Source of the DNA: Rhynchospora pubera
Lineage: Eukaryota > Streptophyta > Magnoliopsida > Poales > Cyperaceae
Reading direction: 5' to 3'
DNA: 64,000 nt
Assembly: GCA_028095005.1 (NCBI GenBank)
Contig: CM051462.1
Coordinates: 231,774,473 to 231,838,472, forward strand
A model generated the notes under the pieces. It saw only the letters and a program-made list of their open reading frames with translations, searched no databases and was not told the origin of the DNA. The position numbers were made by a program, and so were the translations under genes. Position 1 is the stretch's first letter. Each line of letters starts with the position of its first letter. Positions 42,671-54,306 of this stretch are shown one piece after another.

Positions 42671-43979
42671 TCATATCGGAGGCACTGGAGGCGCCTGAGC
42701 TGCGGCCATCGCCCCTGCAAAGGTCTCTAAGGTGTTATGAATTGATTGAAGCACCGTCTCGACATTCTCCAGTCGCTGATCTAGCTCCTTAAAACGCTGG
42801 TCTATGTATTCCTGGAGTGGAAAAGATTCTTCAATGGCTGAGCCGTCTGGAGAAGGGGGAGAAGCCTCTCTCACCGGACTATACTGATTCACAGCAGCAA
42901 ACCTATGAAGGATATGACTGTTCACCGGGTAGTTGGGGTCAGGGACCAGAGTGCCATGAGCCATCTCCACCCACCCAAAGGAAGTCAGATCTAAGAGCAG
43001 GTTGCGCGGGTACAGCATAAGCCGCTCAGTGATTGGATTCCCCCACAGTGTCTCAGGCAATGGAATCTGAGCCCGCTCCATCAAGGCCTCGATTAAACTC
43101 CCATAAGGCAAGTGGCCCTTGGGAAACCTCGTGACATGATGCATGTTTTGGAGGATGAGGCTGGGAAGATTAGCTTTCCCGCGTTTGAGGAGCAATAAGC
43201 GAAGGTAGAACAAAGTCCCTGGGCGAGTCAAATCTGACAACTCACCCTGAGGGAAAAGGATGTAGTTGATAATCAAGAAAAATAACCTGAAAGGAACATA
43301 TAAACTCCATGGTCATGAACCTATCCTTCAGAAACAAACAAGAGAAACAAACGAAACAAAAAAAAACAACACACAAACAACAGAATTACCGGTGGAGCGC
43401 GGGCAAATGCGTAGTAGGGACCAGTTCAGAACTTGCTTCAGATCTGGGTATCTTGAACCACTCGCAATGGCCCCGGTATGTCCCTTGCTCGCGAGGCCAA
43501 CTCCCGAAGGCATAAACTGACAAACCATTTAAAGTATCTGTGGCACCAATCAAATCAGCCAGATCCTCAACCCCTATGTGAAAGAGCCTGCCGAAAAGAT
43601 AGGAAGAGGCAGAAGGAATGCCATGATGGTCAAAGGTGACGCGGAGATTGGCATAAAATAACTTGGTGATATCCGGATGGTAAGGAGTGTCGAGCCTTGA
43701 TAAGCCTTGAAGGCTCCAGGCATTAAGCCACCCTGTTATCAAATTCATATAAGGGGTGGTGAAACGCCCTTGAGAGTGAAAGAAAAAGCAGGCGGAAGCT
43801 TCACGCCCCCCTTCACCAATGTGACTTTGATAACACTCAAAAGCCTCGTCATCTCGAAACAGATAACGGTTGCCTGGGTCATATGACCAGTTAGGCTTGG
43901 AAGGTGGCGCGCCTTGGACAGAGGAACTGCCCTCATCTCTGGGACGCTTGGGATTCCTTGGATCTATGACGCCGGCCAT
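42671..43979 (-). CDS. Antisense gene A: putative plant transposon protein domain, two exons
   Basis: Exons on the minus strand are 43390-43979 and 42671-43286, joined by a 103-bp GT-AG intron; CG ends exon 1 and G starts exon 2, keeping frame, for 401 residues. The ATG gives MAGVIDPRNPKRPRDEG. The middle resembles the putative plant transposon protein domain found in antisense or accessory frames of plant Ty3/gypsy elements: FYANLRVTFDHHGIPSASSY, a LIGATDTLNG segment, then THLPALHRLFFLIINYILFP and a KRGKANLPSLILQNMHHV stretch. The C-terminus has a short coiled coil (IDQRFKELDQRLENVETVL). A TATATATATATAA run at 44050-44065 lies about 75 bp upstream on its strand. Function is unknown; the domain name is from memory of the pattern and needs a profile search. 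Confidence 0.75.
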
Positions 43980-44394
43980 GGAAAATGAAGTCCGAGAAAG
44001 AAAGTTCAGAAAAAGAAGAAAATGATACGAGATACGTACACATGATGCCTTATATATATATAAAGGAAATTAGGGCACCAGAAAGCGTACGTCTTTTCGA
44101 ATTTACCCATAAATGCAAAAGAGCAAGAGGCGTGGCGGTTAGCAAGGAACATGATCGCTTCGCGATCCAAGGATTTTAATGAAAAAATGATGAGCCCAAT
44201 GACACCAGAATATAATATCCGTGCCCATAAATCAACTACAATCAAGAGCCCAACAAAGGCCCAAAACATCACATAATCAGGAAGTCCAGCCGCTACAAAG
44301 TCAGGAGTGACCAACTAAAACCAAGTCTAAAACTAAAACCATAACAAAAGAAAAGATACAAAGCGCTAATGTGCCATAAAACTCCAACCCCTAC
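43980..44394. promoter_or_regulatory. Spacer between antisense genes with a TATA box for gene A
   Basis: The minus strand reads CCTTTATATATATATAAGG at about 44046-44065, 70-85 bp before the ATG of antisense gene A, a good core promoter candidate. The rest should include the 3' UTR of antisense gene B. No other coding exon is seen. Confidence 0.5.
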
Positions 44395-47300
44395 TCAAAA
44401 GAAACCCATCATCGACTCAACCTCTCGAGAGGCTTCCGCCACAAGGGAGGCAAAGCAAGGAAGGGCTAACACTACACCCGTGCAAGCTCCCTCCGAGTCA
44501 TCATCAGAACCAACACCTCTCTGATGAGCCGACATCTCAACTATCGGCTCAATCAATACCGTGTCCGGGGAGGAGACAGAATCCATCACGGCTGTAGAAG
44601 ATGAGCCTACAGCCGGGGAAGGACCAGAAAGGAGGGCCTCCCACTCTACACAACCCAATACCATCTCGTCTAGTGAAGCTGGTACCATGTCAAGCTCAGG
44701 AGAGAAGAGATCCTCGAGAAGCTGAACCATGCGATCATCCATGGGGCCACCAGAAACCGGGCCATCTGTCAAAAAAGGGGGGATGGCATGAGAAGATTAG
44801 GAAAAGAGATAGCAAATATAATAACAAAACAAGTCACCGACAGATACCTGTCGAAGTGGGAACCAAGGGCGAAGCATCATCCTGAACCTCTAACTCCATG
44901 TCAGGAATAGGGCCCCTGAGCAGCTCGTCTACACTGATGAAACTCCGAACAGACAATTGATACATATGACAAAGATCCCCCAGTCCAAGGGCCCATAACT
45001 CAACACCAAAAACCATCATAGTGTAGGGAAGTCGACCTGAATCAAACAAAACCTATGAAGCAAGAAATTAAAAGAAAATCAGATGAAAGCTGAGTAAACA
45101 AATGATACCTAAACCGCGAAGTGCCAAGGGAATGACCGGTGTCGGAGCACGCTCACAAGTGAGGACAGTAACGGCAACGATAGCCAAGGAATCATCCGGA
45201 GTCGGGAGGTCACTATCCTGAATAAATGAAGCCGGAGAAATCAGGCTGGGGCGCAGGATCTCCTCGAATGGCACGTTGATTGCCTCGACTTGAACTTCCT
45301 CCATCCCGACCTCTTCCACAATGGGCTGAGGCTCAGCATGTAAGGCACTTCCCCAACCCAAGGAGCCTAGAAAATCTGAAACAACATGTAAGCCACGGTA
45401 CTAAATAAAAAAAAAAAGAAAGAAAGAAAAGGGAACGAAGACACATACCTGAAGGGAATGAAGAGGAATGAGGCTCCATGGGGAAATCAGAACTTAATTC
45501 CTCACCTGTCCGACGGCGGATTACATACTGCCCCGACTCCTTTGAAGGATCCGAACTTTCACGACGACGCTTCCTGAATTCATCTCTGGCTGCCTCTATG
45601 GCCTGCTGCTCCGGATACTCTGGGGAAGGGCAGGAATGCACCGGACTGAGAATATCTCCCGCCTCAGGAGGAGCATCGTCTGAAAACAAAAGGAAGTAGA
45701 GTAAATGCCGGGAGCAACAAAATCAGCAAGGAAAACAAAATGCGATATAACCAAAATACCTAAAAACATCAAGAGATGCTCATAGTTATCTGGCCCCTGC
45801 ATAGCAGCCTGAAGAAATCCACCTGCTGAGGCGCGCTCAACCCTGAAAAAGAAATGATCAAACTTCCATTTTCCAAAACCTGCACACAGAAAATCACCAA
45901 ATGAGTATACAAAACCATAACCAAACAAATGAAACAAAATAGGATATTCAATAAAATACCTGGGAAGGAGCCGTCAAGGGGCACAGGAGGCTCAACAAAC
46001 TCCGTAACCTGAGATGAGCCTATCAAGCAACCGTCAACCCCGTATGAGCCTCTGAGAGGTCTGAAACCACCAAGAGAAGCGTCCAAGCCTGGAGGCACGA
46101 CGCGAGAAGGTGGGTAAACCCTCTCCCTCAAGATCTCAGCACTCAAAGAATGAGGAACCCTAGCCCATCCTCTGAACCAGCGATCATGATCAACGGTCAT
46201 ACGCCCTATCCTCTGTGGACCAGGAACAACACATCTAATCCCAGTCCCCAACCGTAAGGAAAAAGCGGCTAAATCAGCACAATAGGCTAAAGAAACACTA
46301 CTGGGAGGGTCAGAAAGTGCAGAAGAAGGAGTATCCTGATCATACCCAAACTGCCAAGCGCACTTCTGAGGACTGTACACCTCAGAGATAATCCTCGCAC
46401 CTAGTCGGATAATCAGACAACCCTCTCTAATGCTGATAGCGTAATCTCTAGAACGCTTGTTCCTGCGGGAAAGTAATCTCAGTGGAACTCCTTTCTTGAG
46501 AGGCCTTGAATCCTCAAACTCATACATTTTGCCCGTGTTTGATGGCCAGTTGCCTGCAAAAGCCTCAGGGCGATAACTGGTGATATAACGATCACTCTTG
46601 GTGAAAAAGTAATGAGCAGTGAGCTGATCAGGAGGATGAACTGATGAGCCAGCAATGAGGCTAAGAGCCGGCATCGAACTCCGCACACCGCGCGAAGTAG
46701 ATGAAGAATAACACCCACTCCAATACACATTGAACCAACCATGTAATATGTGTAATGGCATAGTGACATAGGCCCTGGAGGGATCTCTGGAGGAGGTAAG
46801 CTCTCGCATGGACCGATATGCATTCACCAAAGCTGCTGTGGCTAAGGACACTTTATGACCCCGGGCCAATGCATTAGCTACTACAAAAACCCCTGGCCGA
46901 ATGTGACCCACCGGCTCAATGACGACTACGAAGTAGCACAACCACCATGCTAGATAGGCTGTCAGGATAGTCTCATCATCAAAAGCATGAGAACTCAAAT
47001 CCTCCCACGAAGCACACTGATCAGGAACATAGGTCTTATCTAAACCAGGCACCACAGGCTCCAAAGGACTAGCGAACCCCACGGCCCTTTCTCGCGGAAC
47101 CTTATCCATAAAATAACCAACCCAATCCTTGAAAGGAACGTCGCGGCCCAAACCTTGAAGAGAACGGGTCATGGCTATCTCATAATAAATCCTAAACACA
47201 GCCCGTAAAGAATCCTTGTGGAAGAAATCCCCACGTCTGTCCATACCATAAAGCTCAAACTCTGGCGGAATCCTCTCCTCATAAAACAAACCCGCTACTG

Positions 47301-48042
47301 GAACCCCAAGCAGGCGAACCATCTGGTTCAGATCAATGGTGGCATTGCGATCCTCCAGAACAAAAGTGTTATCCATATAATTCCAGTTGGTAGCCATGGC
47401 CCGAAGGATAATTGGATCCCAAGTATACCTAAACAAGGCCAATGTAACTCCTCCAAATATTTCCAAATCAGTCAGTTTCGGCCCCATATGCCCCATCATA
47501 TAGCGAGTCCACTCGGTTTGCCCCGGAACCCAACGGAGCTCACCCTGAACATTCAAACCCCCAGGAGCCCAAGGGATAACATGACCCTCTGTCATCTCCA
47601 TACTCAACAAATGATAATCTGAGGAAGAACCAACCCGTCCGGTAGGACCCAGAAACAAACCCTCAAAAGAACAAACCCCGCCAGCACGGCGAAACTCACC
47701 ACCAGGCACAAAAGAATCATAGGCAAGGCTGTGAGGACGTACCTCAGTAAGAGAAGGTGGGTCAGGCCTCAAATGAGGGTATGTGTGATCAGCATACAAA
47801 GGAGAACAGTCATGCCGAGGTAATAGCCCATGAAAATTGTCCCTCCCATGGAGAATGGCGCGTCGCCACTTGGGATAAAGATGCTTGTAGATTCCTTGTG
47901 AGTCCAGATAACACTTGATATATAAATCAATCGCTTTGTCAGGAGGCCCATACACACCATCCCTGACTATGTCGAACCAAGGCATTGTGCTGTAAATCTC
48001 TTCAACAGGCCCTGTACCTCCTGCAAATGACCAAAAAATCAT
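44395..48042 (-). CDS. Antisense gene B: plant mobile domain-like protein, six exons
   Basis: Minus-strand exons are 45960 up to at least 48042, 45760-45879, 45449-45679, 45109-45375, 44848-45036 and 44395-44765. Every intron is GT-AG and phase 1, and the frame is open throughout, giving 1,086 residues from the ATG at 48042. Exon 1 resembles the plant mobile domain: WTRYMMGHMGPKLTDLEIFG, then WNYMDNTFVLEDRNATIDL and MVRLLGVPV (the WDP..HTF..GE..PTLEDV..LLGLP pattern), VPFKDWVGYFM, and EPVGHIRPGVFVVANALARG followed by SLATAALVNAYRSMREL. Later exons encode an acidic, Pro/Ser-rich tail with an RKRRRESSDPSKESG basic patch. The open frame continues upstream to 48153, across the polypurine tract into the 3' LTR, where TTTTTTTTCACAG forms a good acceptor, so a first exon inside the LTR is likely. 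This domain occurs in host proteins and in several transposon families. Its role here is unknown. Confidence 0.78.
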
Positions 48043-48121
48043 GTCAGAAGCCCAAATATCTCTCAAACGTAAAGGGGCACCCGAGCAAATTGTTTCACAC
48101 TCAAGTTTCACAATCTGCTCT

Positions 48122-48130
48122 GGTGGGGGG
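48122..48130 (+). promoter_or_regulatory. Polypurine tract
   Basis: GGTGGGGGG lies four bases (CATT) before the 3' LTR. This is where plus-strand synthesis would be primed. On the minus strand it codes for part of the PPPEQ segment upstream of antisense gene B. Confidence 0.7.
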
Positions 48131-48134
48131 CATT

Positions 48135-51100
48135 TGTTTACCTCTAAAAAATGCTGTGAAAAAAAAGGGGGGGAAATGGAATTTTATAAATACATTGCCA
48201 ATTGGTTCTGGCATATAAATCACCGGATACGACTATAACGGAGCACCGTAATTAAAACAGGACGCGAGACTGACCCATAACAAAATATCAAATCTGTTTC
48301 GGCCCAAGCCCAGTCCAATCCTAAAATCCAATTGGGCCTAGCAAAAAATAAAAAAAGAAGAAAGATGGAGCCATATATTTGGGCCGGCGGGGCCCAAGTT
48401 ACATAAATTCATCCTATCGGATCGGATCCAAACAAACTGAAAACCCGAAACCCGAACCCATTCAGTAAAAAAAAAAGGAGAAGAGAGACAGGTGGCGATT
48501 GCTCGTTGGTTCATCATCGTGGGTCCTGTCCTTTCTGTTATTGAAAGAAAAGGAGAGGGTGACAGTACAGACAGACCTGAGGAACGAACACGATGATCGA
48601 CTGAAGCCCCGCCTTCCGCCGACGTCGCACGCCGCCGCGACCCCAACAAAGTACACCGTCGCACAGAGGGCTCCATCACGACTCTGTCGACATCAAACAT
48701 GGGAATTGTCAGACGGCGAATTTGGTAAATGACAGGCACGGTGTGGAAATTGGGAAAAACGTAAATGCAAAATTACCTGGCGAAACTATCAATTGAAGCA
48801 CCTGAGACGTTGCAGTGGCTTCGCAACGAAAGAATTGTATGACAATTGAGGTTAATTACGAAAGAAAGAGAGAGATTGCTCAGAACCTCGACTGACAGAA
48901 ATTATGCGTATGACGGAACTCCCACTAAGCAGAGACGCTCATGTTACAGGAGAAATAGAAGCCTTACAGAGATGATAGGTGATGAAAAGGAACTTCAAAA
49001 GAGGAAAATGCATGCATAAACTGACGAGAAAGTAAAAATCTCATGACTGGAGGGGTCCAGTACAGAAAATAAGCAAAGGAATAACAGAAAAGGGGTAATG
49101 GAGGGCATAGCAACAGTCTACTACCTGGAAAAGAGGGGCTAGCACTGTGTAGATTCCCTGCGCATAACCAACACAAGGAGAAATGAATACATCTTCTTTG
49201 ATCATAGCCGTTGGATGAGTAAAGCATGAGATACTTTTGCCCCTCATAGTACAAGGCACTGATCAGGAGGTGACAAAAGCATTGAATGAAAAAAGAGGCT
49301 CATGGAAGTATGCTCTTTGAGGTAGATATGCATCTCACCGCATATCATCTAGTGGATGGACAGATGGTGAAATTAAAACTCACCCCTTTAACACTGGATG
49401 GGATCAGATACTGCAAAAGGAAGAAAACACAAATTATTGATGCAGCGCGTGGGTCTCCTCATGGTGGGCCCCAAGGGCAAATCAGTAATAAGCATAAGAG
49501 ACAAAGGAATGTAGTGCATACGTAACAAAGAAAGAACATAATATTCCCATCTTACCCTTCCTTCATAGCCTTACAAACCTATAATTAGGCTAAAATGGGT
49601 CAGATTAAAGACATAATTGAAGAACATGAGAGTGTATTAGCGCCTCCCCAACGTTTAGAAGAGAAATTAAGGAACAATTTGATGGATTGGTAGCCAGATA
49701 GACATAGGATGAAAGGAAACATGAGTAGGCTCATAACATGCAATCATCAGAACTGGAACACATAATCTGATAGTTAAATGTTCCTTCATATGTGCCAAAT
49801 CAATTGGTCCTCCTCAACCAATGAGAGATCAACAACGCCCTCTTAAAATCTGACAAAAGGAAAACCCTTTTTCACTATGGATGAAACAGCAAACACTAAG
49901 AGAAACCAATCAAATGAAGCCGATTGGTAAATCATAGGCAAATAAAGTATCAATTCCACTTTTGCCCCTTTACTTGGGACCAAATATGCACACAGTAGAG
50001 GATATTAATGAAATTACATACCAACCAAGGATGACTCCAGTTCAAAGTCCATATGGATACCCAAACTAAAACAAATTGAGAAAGGGAAAGAAACTGTTAC
50101 CTAGCCACAGCTAGGAACTCAAAAATTGATCCTCTCACAAGAACATCAAAGCCATCCACTGCCTATGGATGCATGGATGAGTGCCACCTGTCCCTACTCC
50201 ACAACTGGCGCCAAATATTCCCTCCCCAAGGAAAGCCAGTGGATAAGAGAGAGGCAAACATGGCCTGGTCCCACCAAATGCCAAATAGCATGATGACCCA
50301 TCTGTCATATGCATCCTACATGGCAAGTAGAAAGAAGTAAAAGACAACCATCCCATCCCTAGCCTGTAAATGCCAGGTGTCAAAAGGAGATTGGAAAGTG
50401 TAACTGAGCAGTAGAAAGGAAGAAGTGAAGGCAAGATTGTAAAAGCAAGGCGGCAAGCCATCTTACCATCTCAGCCACTGATTAAGATCTGAAGAATGGA
50501 GAAGCTGCCATATGTCAAGCTGATGAAGGCATCAAACCCTGGAAATCTCCTATAAAAGAAGCACCTCCTGAGAAGAAGGGGAGGCCAATCAATTAGTCAA
50601 AACTCTGTCATTTTATAAAGTCAAGTTTATTCTCAAGGTAATAGATGTAATCCTTTTGTATTGGCCTCCAAAAACATGAATAAAGTGATTTTAAATGCAT
50701 TTGTGATGTTTCTTTTACTTTCTGGTCTTACTCTTGAGAGTTTGCATTGATGATTAGTGGGGAGCGTGACCTAGATTCCACCCCCATGAAAGTTGATTGC
50801 ATCTCTAAAGTCATGCATGTAGGGATAGTTTGCATCAGCATAAGTTTTTGTGTTATTAATATGCAATTAGGGGTCACTGGTCCCATGGAGAGTGTGACCT
50901 AGATTCCACCTCCATGGATGCCATGTTATCTTTCGGCTTTAACTTGCATCTGAATTCATGTCATAATCAACATCATGCTTGTGCATATGCAGGATAGCTT
51001 AATAGCTCAAGCCTTTAGCATAATAGGAAATGCACAGTCCTAAAAAAAAAAGGGGTATAATAATAATGGACAAGTTCAGGGTCTAGAATGTGAAGTTACT

Positions 51101-54100
51101 CCTCTTATCCATTTAAGTAAAAATAATAAAAAAAAACTATGTCAAATAACATGTGTTGAGTCTTAAAAAAAAAAAAAATCAATAAAGAGAGTTTGCTTTT
51201 CCAATATCTGGTTATTTTACAGTAAGTGTTGATTCAAAATTCTGGGTAAATTCTGAGCAAAAAATATATAAAAGGGTAGATCTCTAAATGTTAATTCTGG
51301 TGGTCATATGTCACTATCATGAAAATGAGGAAACTGTTAACCTCAAGCCATGTTGCCTCAGACTTGAGGATATCGAACCCCTAATGTATGGTACCGAATA
51401 TCAACAAACTGTTAGACTCACATATCATGCCTGTACTGGCTCCTGAGCACTTGAAGAAACTAGACCTAAAGGCATCTGATATAAACAGTAAATAAACAAG
51501 TAGTTAAGAGGAGCTGAAATGAGAAAAGGGAATTATACAAAAATTTAAGGAGTAATGTTAAAGTGAAGGAGAGTCTCATGCTGCCTGAGAAGGCACAGGG
51601 GTTAAAGTGAACACAATAAATATATGACAGGTTCTTAAGAACAGGAATGAAGAAAGGTAAGATATATGCATGTCAGTTTTATCTGAAAAATGTGTTTTGA
51701 ACTATATCAAAAAAAAAAGAGAGGAAGCATCGAGATAAATGGTGCAAAATTCACCTATGGATTTATAAGCATAGTTTCTCAGACGGAATAATGCAGAACA
51801 TAAAGGTGCCCTACCAATGCCACTTAATTAACTTCTAAAAATCCCCAATTTGGTACTTTGACCATGCTCGTGGAATAAGCAAGTTTTTTTTTTGGAATCG
51901 CAATGGAAAGGAAAATTGAAAAAAACTAGTCTAAAGAGGCGGGTGAGGCGACTCCAGGTAGCCCTCTCACGCCTGCGATGGTGTAGCAAAGCCATAAGAA
52001 TGAGTCAATGAAGTTCTGACGGGTCGACCCATTTCGCCATGAGCTGTCCCTCTTTAGGGAAGACAAACGAAGGAGAAACAGTTGATCAGCGCGGATCTTG
52101 ATGAAATTTCGAACGGACGGATCCCAGGTGCAACGGCTCAAAAGGTAAGGAAACAAAATAGACAGGGCGTGTGAGCCGACACCTTCTGACATTGGGGGCC
52201 ACCTGACAGACTGAGCCCAATCCGCGATGGCTCACTACGGCGAATCCTGAACCATCAGACTCAACCCCCTCTGCGCGATGCCAGATTTTCTGTGGCGACC
52301 AACATGAAACGAGTCCCTGACAGACACAACACAAAACATCAAAGTCTCAACCAATCAGAAAATTCTGTGAAGCAGAAAACTTCAAAAATGCATTAAAAAT
52401 AGCCAGATTGTCAGAAAAATTCTCATAAAATATCAAAACGCCAAGAAAAATATGAGGAATATTTTGATGTGCTATGTTATGCTAAAACACCAAAGTAAAA
52501 ATATTTTAAAATTAATAAGTTTAAGGGATGACCACAGATAATAATAAATTTATATTCATATGGTTAAATAAAAAAAAAAGAAGAAGAAAAGGAAATAAGG
52601 CAAAAGAAAATCATTTTGAATATTCTTTGTTCTGGACAGCAGGTACATTTGAACAGACTATGTTCTGGACAACAGGTACGCTTGAACATTTTACGTTCTG
52701 GACAGCAGGTACATCTGACATTCCTTGTTCTGAACAACAGGCCTAGTCAAGTATTAAAATCTGCAAACAAAAAATGAAAGGGGAAAACATCACCAAAAAG
52801 GTCGAAAATCTAAAACTCAAAAGTCACAACTCAAAAGTCCAAACCAAGCTCAAACTTTAAACCAAAGTCCGAAAAACCAAAACTCAAAAGTCCAACTCAA
52901 AAGTCAAGCTCCAAAAGTCCAACTCAAAAGTCAAACTCCAAAAGTGTTAGCTTAAAATGCAAGACTCAAAAGTCAAACTCAAAGTACAAGACTCAAAGTC
53001 AAACTCAAAGTTCAAACTTCTAAAAAATGCAAAAAATCAAAAGTCAAAACTTCCAAATGACACAAAGTCTAAATGACACAAAGTCTAAATGACACAAAGT
53101 CTAAAAGTGACACAAAGTCTAAAAGTGACACAAAGTCTAAATGACACAAAGTCTAAATGACACAAAGTCTAAATGACACAAAGTCTAAAAGTGACACAAA
53201 GTCTAAAAGTGACACAAAGTCTAAAAACACAAAGTCTAAAAGTGACACAAAGTCTAAAAACACAAAGTCTAAAAGTGGCACAAAGTCAAAATGGCACAAA
53301 GCCTAAAGGTGACTCAAAAGACACAAAGTCTAAAGTGACATAAAGTCTTAAAAGTCAAAAGTTCGTCCCTTCAAGACTGCATCGCGTTTCGCCCTGAAGG
53401 AGACACCCTCCCGATGTTCAGATTGAGAAAAAGGAAAAGTCAATTCTGAATTATCACTGAAGTTCCTGTCAAGAGAAGGCATAGCGCATCTGTACTCGCG
53501 ACTTGAACGAAAATCCCAAAAACCCCCAAGTTCCTCAAACGATCGAGAACTGACCTAGAATACCCTATTTTCTAGCGTTGGACTCAAATCTAACAGCATG
53601 TTTCTACAAGTTCACAGCATGTTTGACCAGAAGCAGACTGAAATCTGATGCCCAGATGACCAGAAGAAAAGTCAATCAGTGGCCATCACCCAAGTTCATG
53701 TCAAGAGGAGGCATAGCGCGTCTGTACTCAAGACTTGAACGAAATCCCAAAATCTCTAAATCCCAAACGATCGAGGATTGATCTAGGATACCAAATTTCC
53801 TAGTATCAAACTCAAAAGTCTCTGTGACGGCACTAAGCCTGATCCATCAAAAGTAAAAATAGCCTAAATGTCTTGAAATGTGAAATTAAAGAATTAAATC
53901 ACACCATTCATGTTTGCATAGTTCTGTTAAAATAGCTGCCCTTCTGCAGTGCTTTTCACCCCGAAACTCCCTATCAAGACACAACCCTTTTATTAAAATG
54001 GACTTCATCCACTTACTGCATTTAAACTTTGATTATCCCGATCTAGAGGTGCTCTTAGCTCAGTTCGTAACTGAGTCCGGAGGTAATTAACAGTAGGGGC

Positions 54101-54301
54101 TTGCGCCTACTGGAAAAAAAAGGACCTACGACAAACAATCAACTCTCGAGGTACTTAGAACCGCATTAGTGCCCTTCGCTCGTTTGGAATGGGCAGTAAC
54201 GACGGGTCTCAAGATGCTCGAGGGGTATCTGATCCGCATTTTCTCCGCCCCATAGAGGACTATCTGTTCTTCCGTGGTCGGACTGGAAAAAGTGCGAGAC
54301 A
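48135..54301 (+). repeat. 3' LTR (6,167 bp)
   Basis: It has the same ends as the 5' LTR (TGTTTAC...GAGACA). It carries the TATA box at 50551, AATAAA at 50679, the TGTTCTGGACA triplet array (about 52628), the 16-bp array (about 53057-53345) and the 125-bp diverged duplication (about 53461-53819). Its first 20 bp also hold a minus-strand splice acceptor used, I infer, by antisense gene B. Confidence 0.95.
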
Positions 54302-54306
54302 ATTCG
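54302..54306. repeat. Right 5-bp target-site duplication of the retrotransposon
   Basis: ATTCG follows the CA of the 3' LTR and equals 21714-21718. Confidence 0.9.

Larger units (their letters stand above)
21719..54301 (+). mobile_element. Giant Tat/Ogre-like Ty3/gypsy LTR retrotransposon (32,583 bp)
   Basis: The structure is complete: ATTCG duplication, 5' LTR (21719-27900), primer-binding-like site, one 13.2-kb gag-pol frame, a 1.4-kb spacer, two antisense spliced genes, polypurine tract, 3' LTR (48135-54301), ATTCG. The domain order Gag, protease, RT, RNase H, second (archaeal-type) RNase H, integrase without chromodomain, together with very long LTRs, places it in the Tat/Ogre group of plant Ty3/gypsy elements. 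I counted about 13 substitutions between the LTRs. Both antisense genes and the polyprotein are open, so the copy is young. The Asn at the first integrase catalytic position is the one clear defect. At over 32 kb it is larger than the roughly 20-25 kb usual for Ogre elements as I know them. Confidence 0.95.

Noticed and set aside
47218..47622. Plus-strand open frame of 134 codons opposite antisense gene B
   Set aside because: It lies fully within the strongly supported minus-strand exon and has no recognisable motif.
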